This document shows, one piece after another, positions 39,647 through 48,415 of a stretch of 64,000 nt of DNA; position 1 is the stretch's first letter, and each line of letters opens with the position of its first letter. Both the position numbers and the translations under genes were made by a program. Source of the stretch: Spirochaeta thermophila DSM 6578. GTDB lineage: Bacteria > Spirochaetota > Spirochaetia > Winmispirales > Winmispiraceae. Below the pieces are notes generated by a model that ran no database searches, was not told the origin of the DNA, and saw only the letters and a list, made by a program, of their open reading frames with translations. The stretch is taken from assembly GCF_000184345.1 (NCBI RefSeq), contig NC_017583.1, positions 2,480,001 to 2,544,000 on the forward strand, in the 5' to 3' direction.

Positions 39647-41692
39647 TCACCTCTTTTTCCTCACTCTGAACCGACCCTCCTCCTCGTACGAGGAGAACGA
39701 GACATCCTCCCTCTGAGAGAGCCGGTAGAGCACCTCTTGGGCCCGCACCGGCTCGGGCCCCGTCACCCGGGTATACGACCCCTGGGGCGTAAGCAGATAG
39801 GAGTGGGTGGTGTCGGCGAAATAGGTGGTGAGGATACGTATCACCTTCCTCTTGAGCCCCGGACTCTCGACGGGGATCATGAGTTCCACCCGCCGCTCGA
39901 GGTTTCTCGGCATCCAGTCGGCACTTGCGATGAAGAGATCGGGCTCTCCCCCGTTCTCGAAGTAGTAGATGCGGGAATGTTCCAGGAACCTGTCCACAAT
40001 GCTCACCACTCTGATCCGCTCGCTCAAACCCGGCACTCCGGGTACGAGCATACATACCCCCCTCACGTTGAGGAGCACCTCCACTCCCTCCTGAGACGCC
40101 CGATAGAGGGCCTCGATGACATCGGGATCGGCGAGTGCGTTCATCTTCGCCATGATGCGGCCGCTCTCTCCATCGCGGACGCGATGTATCTCACGCTCGA
40201 TGAGAGAGATCAGTCTGGGCTTGAGTGTGTGAGGAGCGACCGCCAGCTTCTGGAGGGAGGTGATATTGGTATACCCCGTCACCATGTTGAAGAAATGGGC
40301 GATCTCGGCCGCGAGATCCTCTCGGGAAGTCATGAACCCGATGTCGGAGTACAACTGGGCCGTCCGCTCGTTGTAGTTCCCCGTAGAGACGTGAACGTAA
40401 CGCCGAATCCCCTTCCCATCCTTTCGTATCACCATGAGAGCCTTGGCGTGTACCTTGAGATGTGAAATACCGTAGAGTACGATGGCTCCCGCCCGTTCCA
40501 GCCTCTTCGCCCACTCGATGTTCCTCGCCTCGTCGAACCGGGCTTTGAGCTCCAGGAGGACCACCACCTGCTTCCCCTTTCTGGCGGCCCTCTCCAGGGC
40601 CGCCACGATCCTTGAATCCTTCGCCGTCCTGTAGAGAACGATCTTCACGACGAGGACCTCGGGATCTTCTGCCGCCTCCTCAAGGAGGCGGATGACCGGA
40701 TAGAAGGATTCGTAGGGATGGTGAAGGAGGAGATCCCGATCGTCCAGGACCTCCAGGATCGATCGCTCCTCCTCGTAGCCCGCCGGCATCACAGGCGGCC
40801 AGGGAGGATCCTTGAGATCCGCCCGATCGATCCCTTCGTAGAGCGCGAACAACGACGAAAGGGCCAGCGGCACCCCTGTCCGGAACACCGCGTCTTCCTC
40901 GAGTTCCAACTCCTCCCGCACCGCCTCGGCGAGACGGTCCGCCCCCTCCCTCACGAAGAGGGCCACCGCCCGGCTCGAGGCCCTATCCTCGAGCACCTCC
41001 TCCATGGCCCTGAGGAAATCCTCGTCCCGCTCTTCGTCCACCGAGAGATCCGCATCCCTGAGCACCCGAAAGACCATGACATCCCTCACCCCGGGCACGA
41101 GATCCGGGAGGAAGGCCTCGATCATCTCTTCCAAGAAGGTCCAGCGCACCCTCCCCCCCGGTCCGGGGAAGAACACCACAGGAGGGAGCATCGGAGGGAT
41201 CTCCACCAGCACCTTTCTCCCCTCATCACCGCACCCGAGGATCCAGAAACGCTCGGGATGCAGGAAGGGAAACGCACCCTCCAGGCTCACCGGAGTGAGA
41301 AGCGGGAACACCTCGCGGAGAAAGAATCCCTTCACCTCCTCGTCGAACTCCGACCTGGGAATCCTCGGGATCCCCTCCGCCTCGAGCTGCGGCAGGATCC
41401 TCTGCTCGAACCCCTCGTAGGCCGACCTGAGCAGCTCGCGGACCCTGCGGTGGATCCTGTCGATCGCCTCGGAGGGACGGATCCCCGAGGGGCAGGTACT
41501 CCTGTCCCCCCTCCGCCGCTGCTTCCTCAAGGTCGCCACCCGGACCTGGAAGAACTCGTCGAAGTTCGAACCGGTGATCGCGAGGAACTTCACCCGCTCC
41601 AAGAGGGGGACGTCCTCGCGAAGCCCCTCTGCCAGGACCCGCGCGTTGAACTCCACCCAGCTCAAGTCCCTGTGGAAAAACCTCTGGTTCAT
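39647..41692 (-). CDS. ppk: Polyphosphate kinase
   Basis: Makes polyphosphate from ATP (681 residues, usual PPK1 length). It begins FFHRDLSWVEFNARVL, the standard N-terminal domain, and has IVLYRTAKDSRIVAAL, GISHLKVHAKALMV (the His-containing active-site stretch), HVSTGNYNERTAQLYSDIG and a second His domain with ASADWMPRNLERRVE. The start at 41692 overlaps the ppx stop (ATGA), with AGGAGG 10 bases upstream. Polyphosphate synthesis and breakdown genes thus form one operon. Confidence 0.95.
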   Translation of the reverse strand: MNQRFFHRDLSWVEFNARVLAEGLREDVPLLERVKFLAITGSNFDEFFQVRVATLRKQRRRGDRSTCPSGIRPSEAIDRIHRRVRELLRSAYEGFEQRILPQLEAEGIPRIPRSEFDEEVKGFFLREVFPLLTPVSLEGAFPFLHPERFWILGCGDEGRKVLVEIPPMLPPVVFFPGPGGRVRWTFLEEMIEAFLPDLVPGVRDVMVFRVLRDADLSVDEERDEDFLRAMEEVLEDRASSRAVALFVREGADRLAEAVREELELEEDAVFRTGVPLALSSLFALYEGIDRADLKDPPWPPVMPAGYEEERSILEVLDDRDLLLHHPYESFYPVIRLLEEAAEDPEVLVVKIVLYRTAKDSRIVAALERAARKGKQVVVLLELKARFDEARNIEWAKRLERAGAIVLYGISHLKVHAKALMVIRKDGKGIRRYVHVSTGNYNERTAQLYSDIGFMTSREDLAAEIAHFFNMVTGYTNITSLQKLAVAPHTLKPRLISLIEREIHRVRDGESGRIMAKMNALADPDVIEALYRASQEGVEVLLNVRGVCMLVPGVPGLSERIRVVSIVDRFLEHSRIYYFENGGEPDLFIASADWMPRNLERRVELMIPVESPGLKRKVIRILTTYFADTTHSYLLTPQGSYTRVTGPEPVRAQEVLYRLSQREDVSFSSYEEEGRFRVRKKR

Positions 41693-43212
41693 ACCAGCCT
41701 GATCCTCCTTCCCCATACCTCCTCGAAGAGGTCGCCCTTCTCCCGCAACGCGAGAGCCTCCCCTTCCCCGCCGGCACCGCTCTCACTGCGGACGAGGACC
41801 TCTCTCTCGGTCACCTCGACACCGGCCGGGACGAACCTCTGCCGGTGACTCCTGTCGAGAGCATCCGCCACCCTGAGGAGAGAAGCCAGCTTCTTCACCC
41901 GGAACCGCACAGCGGGGTCGGAGATCTCCCGTATCCTCTCCACCCACGCCCCTCTGTGGAGCTCTATCACCCTGGCTGCCACTTCGAGCTCCCCCTTGGA
42001 GAACCCGAACAGATCGCTGTTCCTCACCAGGTACGCCCCGTGCACTTCGTGACGCTCCGGATGGACGAACCTTCCCACGTCGTGGAGGATGGCCGCCACC
42101 TCCAGTACGAGCCTGTCGTGGGAATCCATACCGTGGAGGGAGGAAAGGGCGTCGAAGAGCGTGAGGGCGAGATCCCTCACGAACAGGGCATGGGAGAGAT
42201 CGGACGAGAACTTCCGGGCGAGGTTCTCCGCCGAGGCGATGATCTGAGGATAGAACTCCTGTTCCCTCTCCACCTCCGAACCGAGAGCCATCCCCACCAG
42301 GACCCCCTCCCTGATACTCACGTCCGGAACGATGAGTTCGTCCGCGGCCGTGCTCAGGAGGAACTCCCTGTGGATGAGGAGGGCCGGGAGGAGGTTCTCC
42401 GCCTCGGCGAACGAGAGGCTGAACTTTCTCACGCAATCCTCTGGAGAGAGATCCTTGAGATCGTGGAGAAAGGTGAGGAATCCCTCTTTTGAGATACGCC
42501 AGAAAGGCAGTTTTTCCCGCCTCCCCACCCGGGAAGCGACGAAACGAGGATCCCCACCCACCGCCACATAGGTGGCGATCCTCTCGAGGGGAAGCTCGGA
42601 GTTGAGGAGCTCCCAGATGCCGAGGATCGCCTCCCTCACGAAATGCTCGAGCCTCGACCACTCCCTGAGCGTACCCGGCACCTGCTTGAGCAATCGGACG
42701 GTACCCAGGTTGAGGGAATGTGAAGAGACCATCTTCCCACGCTTGAAGACCATGATCTCCGTGGAGCCCCCTCCCACCTCCAGGATGAGGGCGTTGGTCC
42801 GAGCGAACTCCTTGATTCGGGAGAGACCCTTCTGTACCGCGAGGTACGTGAGGTGGCCCTGTTCGATCCCTTCCACCACTTTGATCCTGAGACCCAACTC
42901 CCGCTCCACCCGCTCCACGAAGGCGTCGCTGTTACGGGCCTCCCGCAAGGCACTCGTGGCGATCACCCGCACATCCTGGGGCGGGATGCCCCACCCCGAG
43001 AGCAGCTCGCAGAAGTCCTTGAGTATCTGGAGCGCGGCGAGCATCGTCTCCTGCCCGATCCTCCCCGTTTCGAACACATCCTTACCCAGAGGACAGTTGC
43101 GTACCGCCCGATCGAGGATCCTGAACTCACCCTTTGGAAAGAGCTGGGCGACCACAAGCCGAAGCGCGATGGTCCCTATATCCAATACAGCCACCGGAGA
43201 TCCCTTTTCCAT
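41689..43212 (-). CDS. ppx: Exopolyphosphatase / Ppx-GppA phosphatase with HD domain
   Basis: Degrades polyphosphate or pppGpp (507 residues). The actin-like ATPase-fold domains carry VAVLDIGTIALRLVV at the start, VIATSALREARNS and ILEVGGGSTEIMVF. The C-terminal third is an HD-type domain with VAAILHDVGRFVHPERHEVHGAYLV and a second HRGAW motif. The first motif has IGTIALRL where most relatives have IGSNSxRL, a mild deviation. GAGGAACG precedes the ATG. It overlaps ppk by 4 bases. Confidence 0.92.
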   Translation of the reverse strand: MEKGSPVAVLDIGTIALRLVVAQLFPKGEFRILDRAVRNCPLGKDVFETGRIGQETMLAALQILKDFCELLSGWGIPPQDVRVIATSALREARNSDAFVERVERELGLRIKVVEGIEQGHLTYLAVQKGLSRIKEFARTNALILEVGGGSTEIMVFKRGKMVSSHSLNLGTVRLLKQVPGTLREWSRLEHFVREAILGIWELLNSELPLERIATYVAVGGDPRFVASRVGRREKLPFWRISKEGFLTFLHDLKDLSPEDCVRKFSLSFAEAENLLPALLIHREFLLSTAADELIVPDVSIREGVLVGMALGSEVEREQEFYPQIIASAENLARKFSSDLSHALFVRDLALTLFDALSSLHGMDSHDRLVLEVAAILHDVGRFVHPERHEVHGAYLVRNSDLFGFSKGELEVAARVIELHRGAWVERIREISDPAVRFRVKKLASLLRVADALDRSHRQRFVPAGVEVTEREVLVRSESGAGGEGEALALREKGDLFEEVWGRRIRLV

Positions 43213-43264
43213 CGTTCCTCCCCTTCCAGCATACCCGTTTCTCCCGAAAAGTGCACTATATCCG

Positions 43265-43293
43265 TTGCGGAAGTCGAAGGGAGGAAGTATAGT
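43265..43293 (+). promoter_or_regulatory. Promoter of nfeD, leaderless placement
   Basis: TTGCGG (43265-43270), exactly 17 bases, TATAGT (43288-43293), then 6 bases to the ATG at 43300. GGGAGG lies inside the spacer and would not be in the transcript, so it cannot be a ribosome binding site. Confidence 0.6.
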
Positions 43294-43299
43294 GAACGT

Positions 43300-43761
43300 A
43301 TGAGATACCTTCCTCTTCTCTGGATCCTGGGGGGTATCCTCCTCTCCCTCCTCGAGTTCTGGATACCAGGGTTCGTGGTGTTCTTCTTCGGCACAGGGGC
43401 GGTCTTCACAGGGGTGCTCTGCCTCATCTTCCCCGGCCTCGCCAACGACATCCTCTTCCAGGTCGTCCTCTGGGTCGCATCCTCATTCCTCTCGTTCGCG
43501 CTCCTCAGAAGGTTCCTCACCCCCCTTTTCGGGGGAGAACTCCTCGACCGCCAGACCCCCGAATCCGTGGGCCGCACCGCCCTCGTGACCGAAGAGATCT
43601 CCCCGGAAAGGCCGGGGAGGATCCGATTCCAGGGTACCACATGGGAGGCCGTCACCTACGACGAGGAACCCATCCCGCCGGGGACCAGGGTCCTCATCCT
43701 CGAGCAGGAGGGACTGAGGTTCGCGGTCACCCGCCAGGACGACGACGTGGAGGAAGACTGA
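43300..43761 (+). CDS. NfeD-like membrane protein, short form
   Basis: Membrane protein of 153 residues: three hydrophobic segments in the first 85 residues (LLWILGGILLSLLEFWIPGFVV and following) and a C-terminal OB-type beta domain with RTALVTEEISPERPGRIRFQGTTWEA. This is the short NfeD form without the ClpP-like protease part. NfeD proteins work with stomatin/SPFH partners in membrane microdomains, and two such genes follow 33 bases downstream. Confidence 0.9.
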   Translation: MRYLPLLWILGGILLSLLEFWIPGFVVFFFGTGAVFTGVLCLIFPGLANDILFQVVLWVASSFLSFALLRRFLTPLFGGELLDRQTPESVGRTALVTEEISPERPGRIRFQGTTWEAVTYDEEPIPPGTRVLILEQEGLRFAVTRQDDDVEED

Positions 43762-43794
43762 TCCTCCGGAATACGAACCGACAAGGAGGTGGCG

Positions 43795-44733
43795 ATGAAC
43801 GTCTTTCTCACCTATCTCGTGAGCCTCTTCATCCTGTGGCTCGCCTTCATCATTTTCTTCAGGCTCATCCGCATCGTCCCGGAACAGGAGGCATGGGTGG
43901 TGGAGCAGCTGGGGAAGTACCGCAAGACCATGGGTGCGGGACTCCATTTCGTGGTCCCCTTCATCCAACGGGTGGCCTACCGTCATACGCTCAAGGAGCA
44001 GGTCCTCGACGTGGAACCGCAGGTCTGCATCACGAGGGACAACGTGCAGGTCACCGTGGACGGCGTGCTCTACCTCAAGGTGGTCGATCCGGTGAAGGCG
44101 AGCTACGGCATCGACGACTACCGGTATGCATCCATCCAGCTCGCGAAGACCACCATGAGGTCCGAGATCGGAAAGATCGATCTGGACAACACGTTCTCCG
44201 AACGGGAGCGCATCAACACCGCCATCGTGAAGGCCGTGGACGAGGCCTCCGACCCCTGGGGCGTGAAGGTGACGCGTTACGAGATACGTGACATCCTCCC
44301 ACCCGTCACGGTGCTCGAGGCCATGGAACGACAGGTCCAGGCGGAGAGAAAGAAGCGTGCGCAGATCCTCACGAGCGAAGGAGAAAAGGAAGCGAGGATC
44401 AACCTCGCACGGGGTGAGCGCGAGAGTGCCATCAATCTCTCGAAGGGGGAGAAACAGGCGAAGATAAACACCGCCGAGGGAGAGGCCTATGCGGTGGAGA
44501 CGATCGCCCGGGCCACGGCGGAGAGCCTCACCGAGGTGGGGAAGGCCATCTCCGAACCCGGAGGAAGAAAGGCGGTGAAACTCAAGATCACGCAACAGTT
44601 CCTCACCAGGCTCGGCGACATCCTCTCGGAGGCACGGATCTCCGTACTTCCCTTCGACCTCTCGCAGGTGAGATCGCTCCTCCAGGTGATGGAAGAGGCT
44701 GCCTCGGGGAAGTCTCAAGGAGGTGAACGATGA
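43795..44733 (+). CDS. Stomatin/SPFH-domain membrane protein, first of a tandem pair
   Basis: Membrane-anchored SPFH protein of 312 residues. One N-terminal membrane helix (VSLFILWLAFIIFFRLIRIVP) is followed by the band-7 domain (EAWVVEQLGKYRKTMGAGLHFVVPF, DNVQVTVDGVLYLKV) and a coiled-coil tail rich in Glu/Lys/Ala. Oligomeric scaffolds of this kind organise membrane microdomains and protease complexes. AAGGAGGTGGCG fixes the start at 43795. The next gene is a paralogue that overlaps its stop by 4 bases. Confidence 0.93.
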   Translation: MNVFLTYLVSLFILWLAFIIFFRLIRIVPEQEAWVVEQLGKYRKTMGAGLHFVVPFIQRVAYRHTLKEQVLDVEPQVCITRDNVQVTVDGVLYLKVVDPVKASYGIDDYRYASIQLAKTTMRSEIGKIDLDNTFSERERINTAIVKAVDEASDPWGVKVTRYEIRDILPPVTVLEAMERQVQAERKKRAQILTSEGEKEARINLARGERESAINLSKGEKQAKINTAEGEAYAVETIARATAESLTEVGKAISEPGGRKAVKLKITQQFLTRLGDILSEARISVLPFDLSQVRSLLQVMEEAASGKSQGGER

Positions 44734-45668
44734 ATCCACTCCTCATACCCGAACTCATCCCCCTCTGGATCATGAGCGCGATCATCCTCCTGGTGCTTCT
44801 GGTCCAGATCCTCAGATCGATCCGCATCGTCCCGGCCCAGACCGTGCTGGTAGTGGAACGCCTGGGCAAATATTCCCGCACTCTCGGAGCCGGCATCCAC
44901 CTCCTCGTACCGTTCATGGAACGGGTGAAATACGTCCACACCCTCAAGGAACAGGTAATCGACGTCCCGAAACAGCCCGCGATCACGAGGGACAACGTGC
45001 GGATAGAGATAGACGGAGTCCTCTATCTCAAACTCATGGACCCGGTGAAGGCGAGCTACGGCATAGAAGACTATCACTACGCCACCATCCAGCTCGCCCA
45101 GACCACCATGCGCTCCGTCATAGGCCAGCTCGAACTCGACAAGACATTCGAGGAGCGCGAGGCCATCAACGCCGCCATCGTGCGGGGCATCTCCGACGCG
45201 ACGGAACCATGGGGCGTCCAGATCGTACGCTACGAGATCCAGAACATCCATGTACCGCAGAGCATCCTGGAAGCAATGGAGATCCAGATGAAGGCGGAAC
45301 GCGAGAAGCGGGCGGTCGTGGCCCAGAGCGAAGGGGAGATGGAATCCCGTATCAACCATTCGCTCGGTGTGATGGAGGAACTCATCCAGAAGAGCGAGGG
45401 GGAAAAGCAGGCCCGGATCAACGAAGCGGACGGGAAGGCGGTGGAGATCCGCGCCCTCGCTAAAGCCACCGCCGAGAGCATCCGCTCCCTCGCAGGGGCC
45501 GTTACCCGGGAAGGGGGAGAGGATGCGGTGCTCCTCCAGATCTCCCAGCAATACGTGGAAGAGCTCTCACAACTCGCCCGCAAGGAGACATCTCTCGTCC
45601 TTCCGCTCAACCTGGGAGACCTCACCCAGGTGCTGGAGAGTCTCACACGGGCGGTTCGAGAAGAATGA
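44730..45668 (+). CDS. Stomatin/SPFH-domain membrane protein, second of a tandem pair
   Basis: Also 312 residues and alike in architecture: N-terminal helix (LWIMSAIILLVLLVQILRSIRIVP), band-7 domain (VLVVERLGKYSRTLGAGIHLLVPF, DNVRIEIDGVLYLKL) and helical tail. The two proteins share long identical stretches such as DPVKASYGI and probably form a mixed oligomer with the NfeD protein. Start overlaps the first paralogue; AAGGAGGTGAACG is the ribosome binding site. A hairpin follows the stop. Confidence 0.93.
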   Translation: MNPLLIPELIPLWIMSAIILLVLLVQILRSIRIVPAQTVLVVERLGKYSRTLGAGIHLLVPFMERVKYVHTLKEQVIDVPKQPAITRDNVRIEIDGVLYLKLMDPVKASYGIEDYHYATIQLAQTTMRSVIGQLELDKTFEEREAINAAIVRGISDATEPWGVQIVRYEIQNIHVPQSILEAMEIQMKAEREKRAVVAQSEGEMESRINHSLGVMEELIQKSEGEKQARINEADGKAVEIRALAKATAESIRSLAGAVTREGGEDAVLLQISQQYVEELSQLARKETSLVLPLNLGDLTQVLESLTRAVREE

Positions 45669-45696
45669 GAAGAGGGGGGAACGCCTCCCCCCTCTT
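45668..45696. terminator. Perfect 11-bp hairpin between convergent operons
   Basis: GAAGAGGGGGG (45668-45678) pairs with CCCCCCTCTTC (45686-45696) around a 7-base loop. It sits between the stomatin stop and the aspS stop and may end transcription from both sides, although neither side has a real T run. Confidence 0.55.
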
Positions 45697-45716
45697 CGAG
45701 CTCGAGAGTCCCGCCC

Positions 45717-46991
45717 TCAGGGGGACACCCTTCGCCTGTCCCGGGGAAAGAGAGAGGCCTCCCGCACGTTCTGAAGCCCCAGGATCTTCTGGGTGAGACG
45801 CTCGAGTCCTATGGCGAATCCACCGTGAGGTGGACACCCGTACTTGAAGATTTCCACATAACCCCCGAGCCCCTCCTCGGTGAGACCGAAGAGCGGCAGT
45901 GTCTCCTTGAGCATGGAGTACTCGTGGATCCGTCTTCCGCCCGTGGTGATCTCGAGCCCCCTGAAGAGGAGGTCGAAACTCCTGGTGGAACTCCGTCCCT
46001 CCGGATAGGTATAGAACGGCCGGGCCCTCCGGGGAAAACCGTAGACGAAGACCGCCTCTATCCCGGCCTTTTCATGGGCCCACTCGCAGAGGAGACGTTC
46101 GGCCTCGGGGTTGATCTCGAAGATCTTCCTCCCCGCACGCTCGGACGCGATCTTCTTGCCCTCGTCGTACGAGATGCGGGGGATGTCCTTCACCCTCTCG
46201 GGATCCGGCACCGTGGCATCCCAGAGCCTGAGCACCTCCTCGTGCTCGCTCTTCACCTTCTCGAACATGTAGGCGAGGATACCCTCCTCCAGGTCCATGA
46301 GATCGTGCTCGGTCTCTATGAAGGCCATCTCCACGTCGAGCGAGACGTACTCGTTGAGGTGGCGGGGCGTGTCGTGTTTCTCCGCCCGGTAGGCCATCCC
46401 TATCTCGAAGACCCGCTCCATCCCGGAGGCCACCATGGCTTGTTTGTAGAACTGGGGGGACTGGGCGAGGTACACCTTTCGGTCGAAGTAGTTCACCTCG
46501 AACAGCCCGGTCCCCCCTTCGGTCCCCGTGGCGATGAGCTTGCTCGTCTTTATCTCCGAGAACCCCTGGGACCTGAGGTAATCTGCGAAATACTGTACGA
46601 GGCCCGCCTGAAGGGTGAATATGGTGCGGATCTTGGGGATACGGAGGGAGAGCATCCTGTGATCGAGCAGGGCGTCGAGGGAGAGCTGGGAAGGATCCTG
46701 ATTGATGGGGATGGGAAGATCGGGTTCCGCCCGGGCGAGGACCTCAATCTCACCCACGTGGATCTCGGCCCCACCGGGGGCCTTCTCGTTCGCCTCAACC
46801 CTTCCCTTCACGGAGATCACCGACTCGAGCGTGAGGTCTGCAGATCCCTCGAGGACGAGCTGCACTTCCCCGCTGCGATCTCGCAGTATGATGAAGGAGA
46901 TACCCCCCAGCTCCCTGATCCTGTGCACCCACCCCTTCACCACCACATCCTTCCCCGTATGCGAGGCGATCCGTGCTGCGAGCACCCTCAT
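45717..46991 (-). CDS. aspS: Aspartate--tRNA(Asp/Asn) ligase, archaeal type, probably non-discriminating
   Basis: Class II synthetase of 424 residues, lacking the large GAD insertion of bacterial AspRS (about 590 residues). Motif 2 region is FEIGMAYRAEKHDTPRHLNEY; motif 3 is GGFAIGLERLTQKILGL; it ends LFPRDRRRVSP as AspRS does (AsnRS ends differently). In the anticodon domain His23 (GWVHRIR) and Pro72 (KAPGGAE) match the residues I recall for non-discriminating archaeal AspRS, which charge both tRNA-Asp and tRNA-Asn. That fits its operon with gatC-gatA-gatB. It overlaps gatB by 4 bases. Confidence 0.9.
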   Translation of the reverse strand: MRVLAARIASHTGKDVVVKGWVHRIRELGGISFIILRDRSGEVQLVLEGSADLTLESVISVKGRVEANEKAPGGAEIHVGEIEVLARAEPDLPIPINQDPSQLSLDALLDHRMLSLRIPKIRTIFTLQAGLVQYFADYLRSQGFSEIKTSKLIATGTEGGTGLFEVNYFDRKVYLAQSPQFYKQAMVASGMERVFEIGMAYRAEKHDTPRHLNEYVSLDVEMAFIETEHDLMDLEEGILAYMFEKVKSEHEEVLRLWDATVPDPERVKDIPRISYDEGKKIASERAGRKIFEINPEAERLLCEWAHEKAGIEAVFVYGFPRRARPFYTYPEGRSSTRSFDLLFRGLEITTGGRRIHEYSMLKETLPLFGLTEEGLGGYVEIFKYGCPPHGGFAIGLERLTQKILGLQNVREASLFPRDRRRVSP

Positions 46992-48412
46992 CCCTCACCT
47001 CCTCGGATCCGAGAGAGGAGCACCTCGCGCGTCTTCTCGGGGTGGGCCCTTCCCGCGGTACGGGCCATCACCTGACCCATGAGGAAACCGACGGGCTTCT
47101 CCTCCCCTCCCTTCACCTGTTCCACCGCCTTGGGGTGAGCGGTGATGACTTCGTCCACCACCTTCACGAGCTCCTCCTCGGAGAGTTGCCTCCAACCCTT
47201 CTCCTCGATGATCCGGGAAGGGTCCTTGTCCTCTTCGAATACCGCCGAGAGGACCTGCTTGGCGATCCTCCCATGGATCTCGCCCTTCTGAAGGAGTTCC
47301 ATGAGCAGGACGAAACGGTCCATGGTGAGCGGGGAGGCATCGAGCTCCACCCTGTAACGGTTGAGGAGCTTGGCCACGTCCCCGGCGAGCCATGCAGCGG
47401 CAGTCGAAGGAGCGACCCCTCGGCGCACGGCCTCCTCGAAGAAATCGGCCCGAGCCTTCTCCTCTATGAGGAAGTCGGCCTGCTGCACCGAAATCCCGTA
47501 GTCCGAGAGGAACCGCTGCTTCCGAGCCAGCGGAAGCTCCACGAGCGAGGCCTCCACCCGAGCGAAAAAGGCCTCGTCCGGCACGAACGGAGGAAGATCG
47601 GGCTCGGGGAAATACCTGTAATCGTGGGCGCTCTCCTTGGTCCGCATGGATTCCGTGACATCCCGGTTCTCGTTCCAGAGCCTGGTCTCCTGCACCACCT
47701 GCCTTCCCTCTTCGAGGAGGGCCTTCTGGCGCTCGATCTCGTGGTCGAGCGCCAGGCGCACGAACCTGCTGGAATTGAGGTTCTTTATCTCCACCTTGGT
47801 GCCGAGCCCCTTGCCCGCCTCGTTCACGGAGACGTTGGCGTCGCATCTGAGCGATCCTTCCTCCATGTTCCCATCGCACACGCCCAGGTAGCGGACCATA
47901 CGCCGGAATTCCTGGATGAGCGCCTCCGCCTCCTCCCCGCTCTCCATATCGGGCTCGGTCACGATCTCGAGGAGCGGTGTGCCCGCTCGGTTGTCGTCGC
48001 ACAAGGAGGCGTCCCCCACGTGGATCATCTTACCCGCATCCTCCTCCAGATGCACCTCGTGGACACGCACCCGCTTGATCCTCCCCCCGATCTCGATGTC
48101 GATATACCCATCCCGACCGATCGGATCGTCGTACTGTGAGATCTGGTAGTTCTTCGGCATGTCGGGATAGAAGTAGTTCTTCCTCGCGAAGACCGTACGC
48201 CTGCTCAAAGTACAGTTGAGGGCGCGGGCCACCACATACCCCATCCTCACCGCCTCTTCGTTGAGGGCGGGCAGGACCCCGGGATATCCCATACACACCG
48301 GACACACGTTCGTATTCGGCTCATCACCGAACTGTGCTCTGCAGGAGCAGAAGACCTTGCTTTTCGTGAGAAGCTGTATGTGGATCTCAAGACCGATATA
48401 CGCCTGATACAC
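46988..48412 (-). CDS. gatB: Asp/Glu-tRNA amidotransferase subunit B
   Basis: tRNA-recognising and kinase subunit of GatCAB (474 residues). The N-terminus reads YIGLEIHIQLLTKSKVFCSC with the family's cysteines completed by NTNVCPVCMGYPG; KNYFYPDMPKNYQISQYD follows, then the C-terminal YqeY-like tail domain. The complex turns misacylated Asp-tRNA(Asn) and Glu-tRNA(Gln) into Asn- and Gln-tRNA. The start lies 3 bases downstream of the gatA stop. Confidence 0.97.
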   Translation of the reverse strand: MYQAYIGLEIHIQLLTKSKVFCSCRAQFGDEPNTNVCPVCMGYPGVLPALNEEAVRMGYVVARALNCTLSRRTVFARKNYFYPDMPKNYQISQYDDPIGRDGYIDIEIGGRIKRVRVHEVHLEEDAGKMIHVGDASLCDDNRAGTPLLEIVTEPDMESGEEAEALIQEFRRMVRYLGVCDGNMEEGSLRCDANVSVNEAGKGLGTKVEIKNLNSSRFVRLALDHEIERQKALLEEGRQVVQETRLWNENRDVTESMRTKESAHDYRYFPEPDLPPFVPDEAFFARVEASLVELPLARKQRFLSDYGISVQQADFLIEEKARADFFEEAVRRGVAPSTAAAWLAGDVAKLLNRYRVELDASPLTMDRFVLLMELLQKGEIHGRIAKQVLSAVFEEDKDPSRIIEEKGWRQLSEEELVKVVDEVITAHPKAVEQVKGGEEKPVGFLMGQVMARTAGRAHPEKTREVLLSRIRGGEG

Positions 48413-48415
48413 GGC

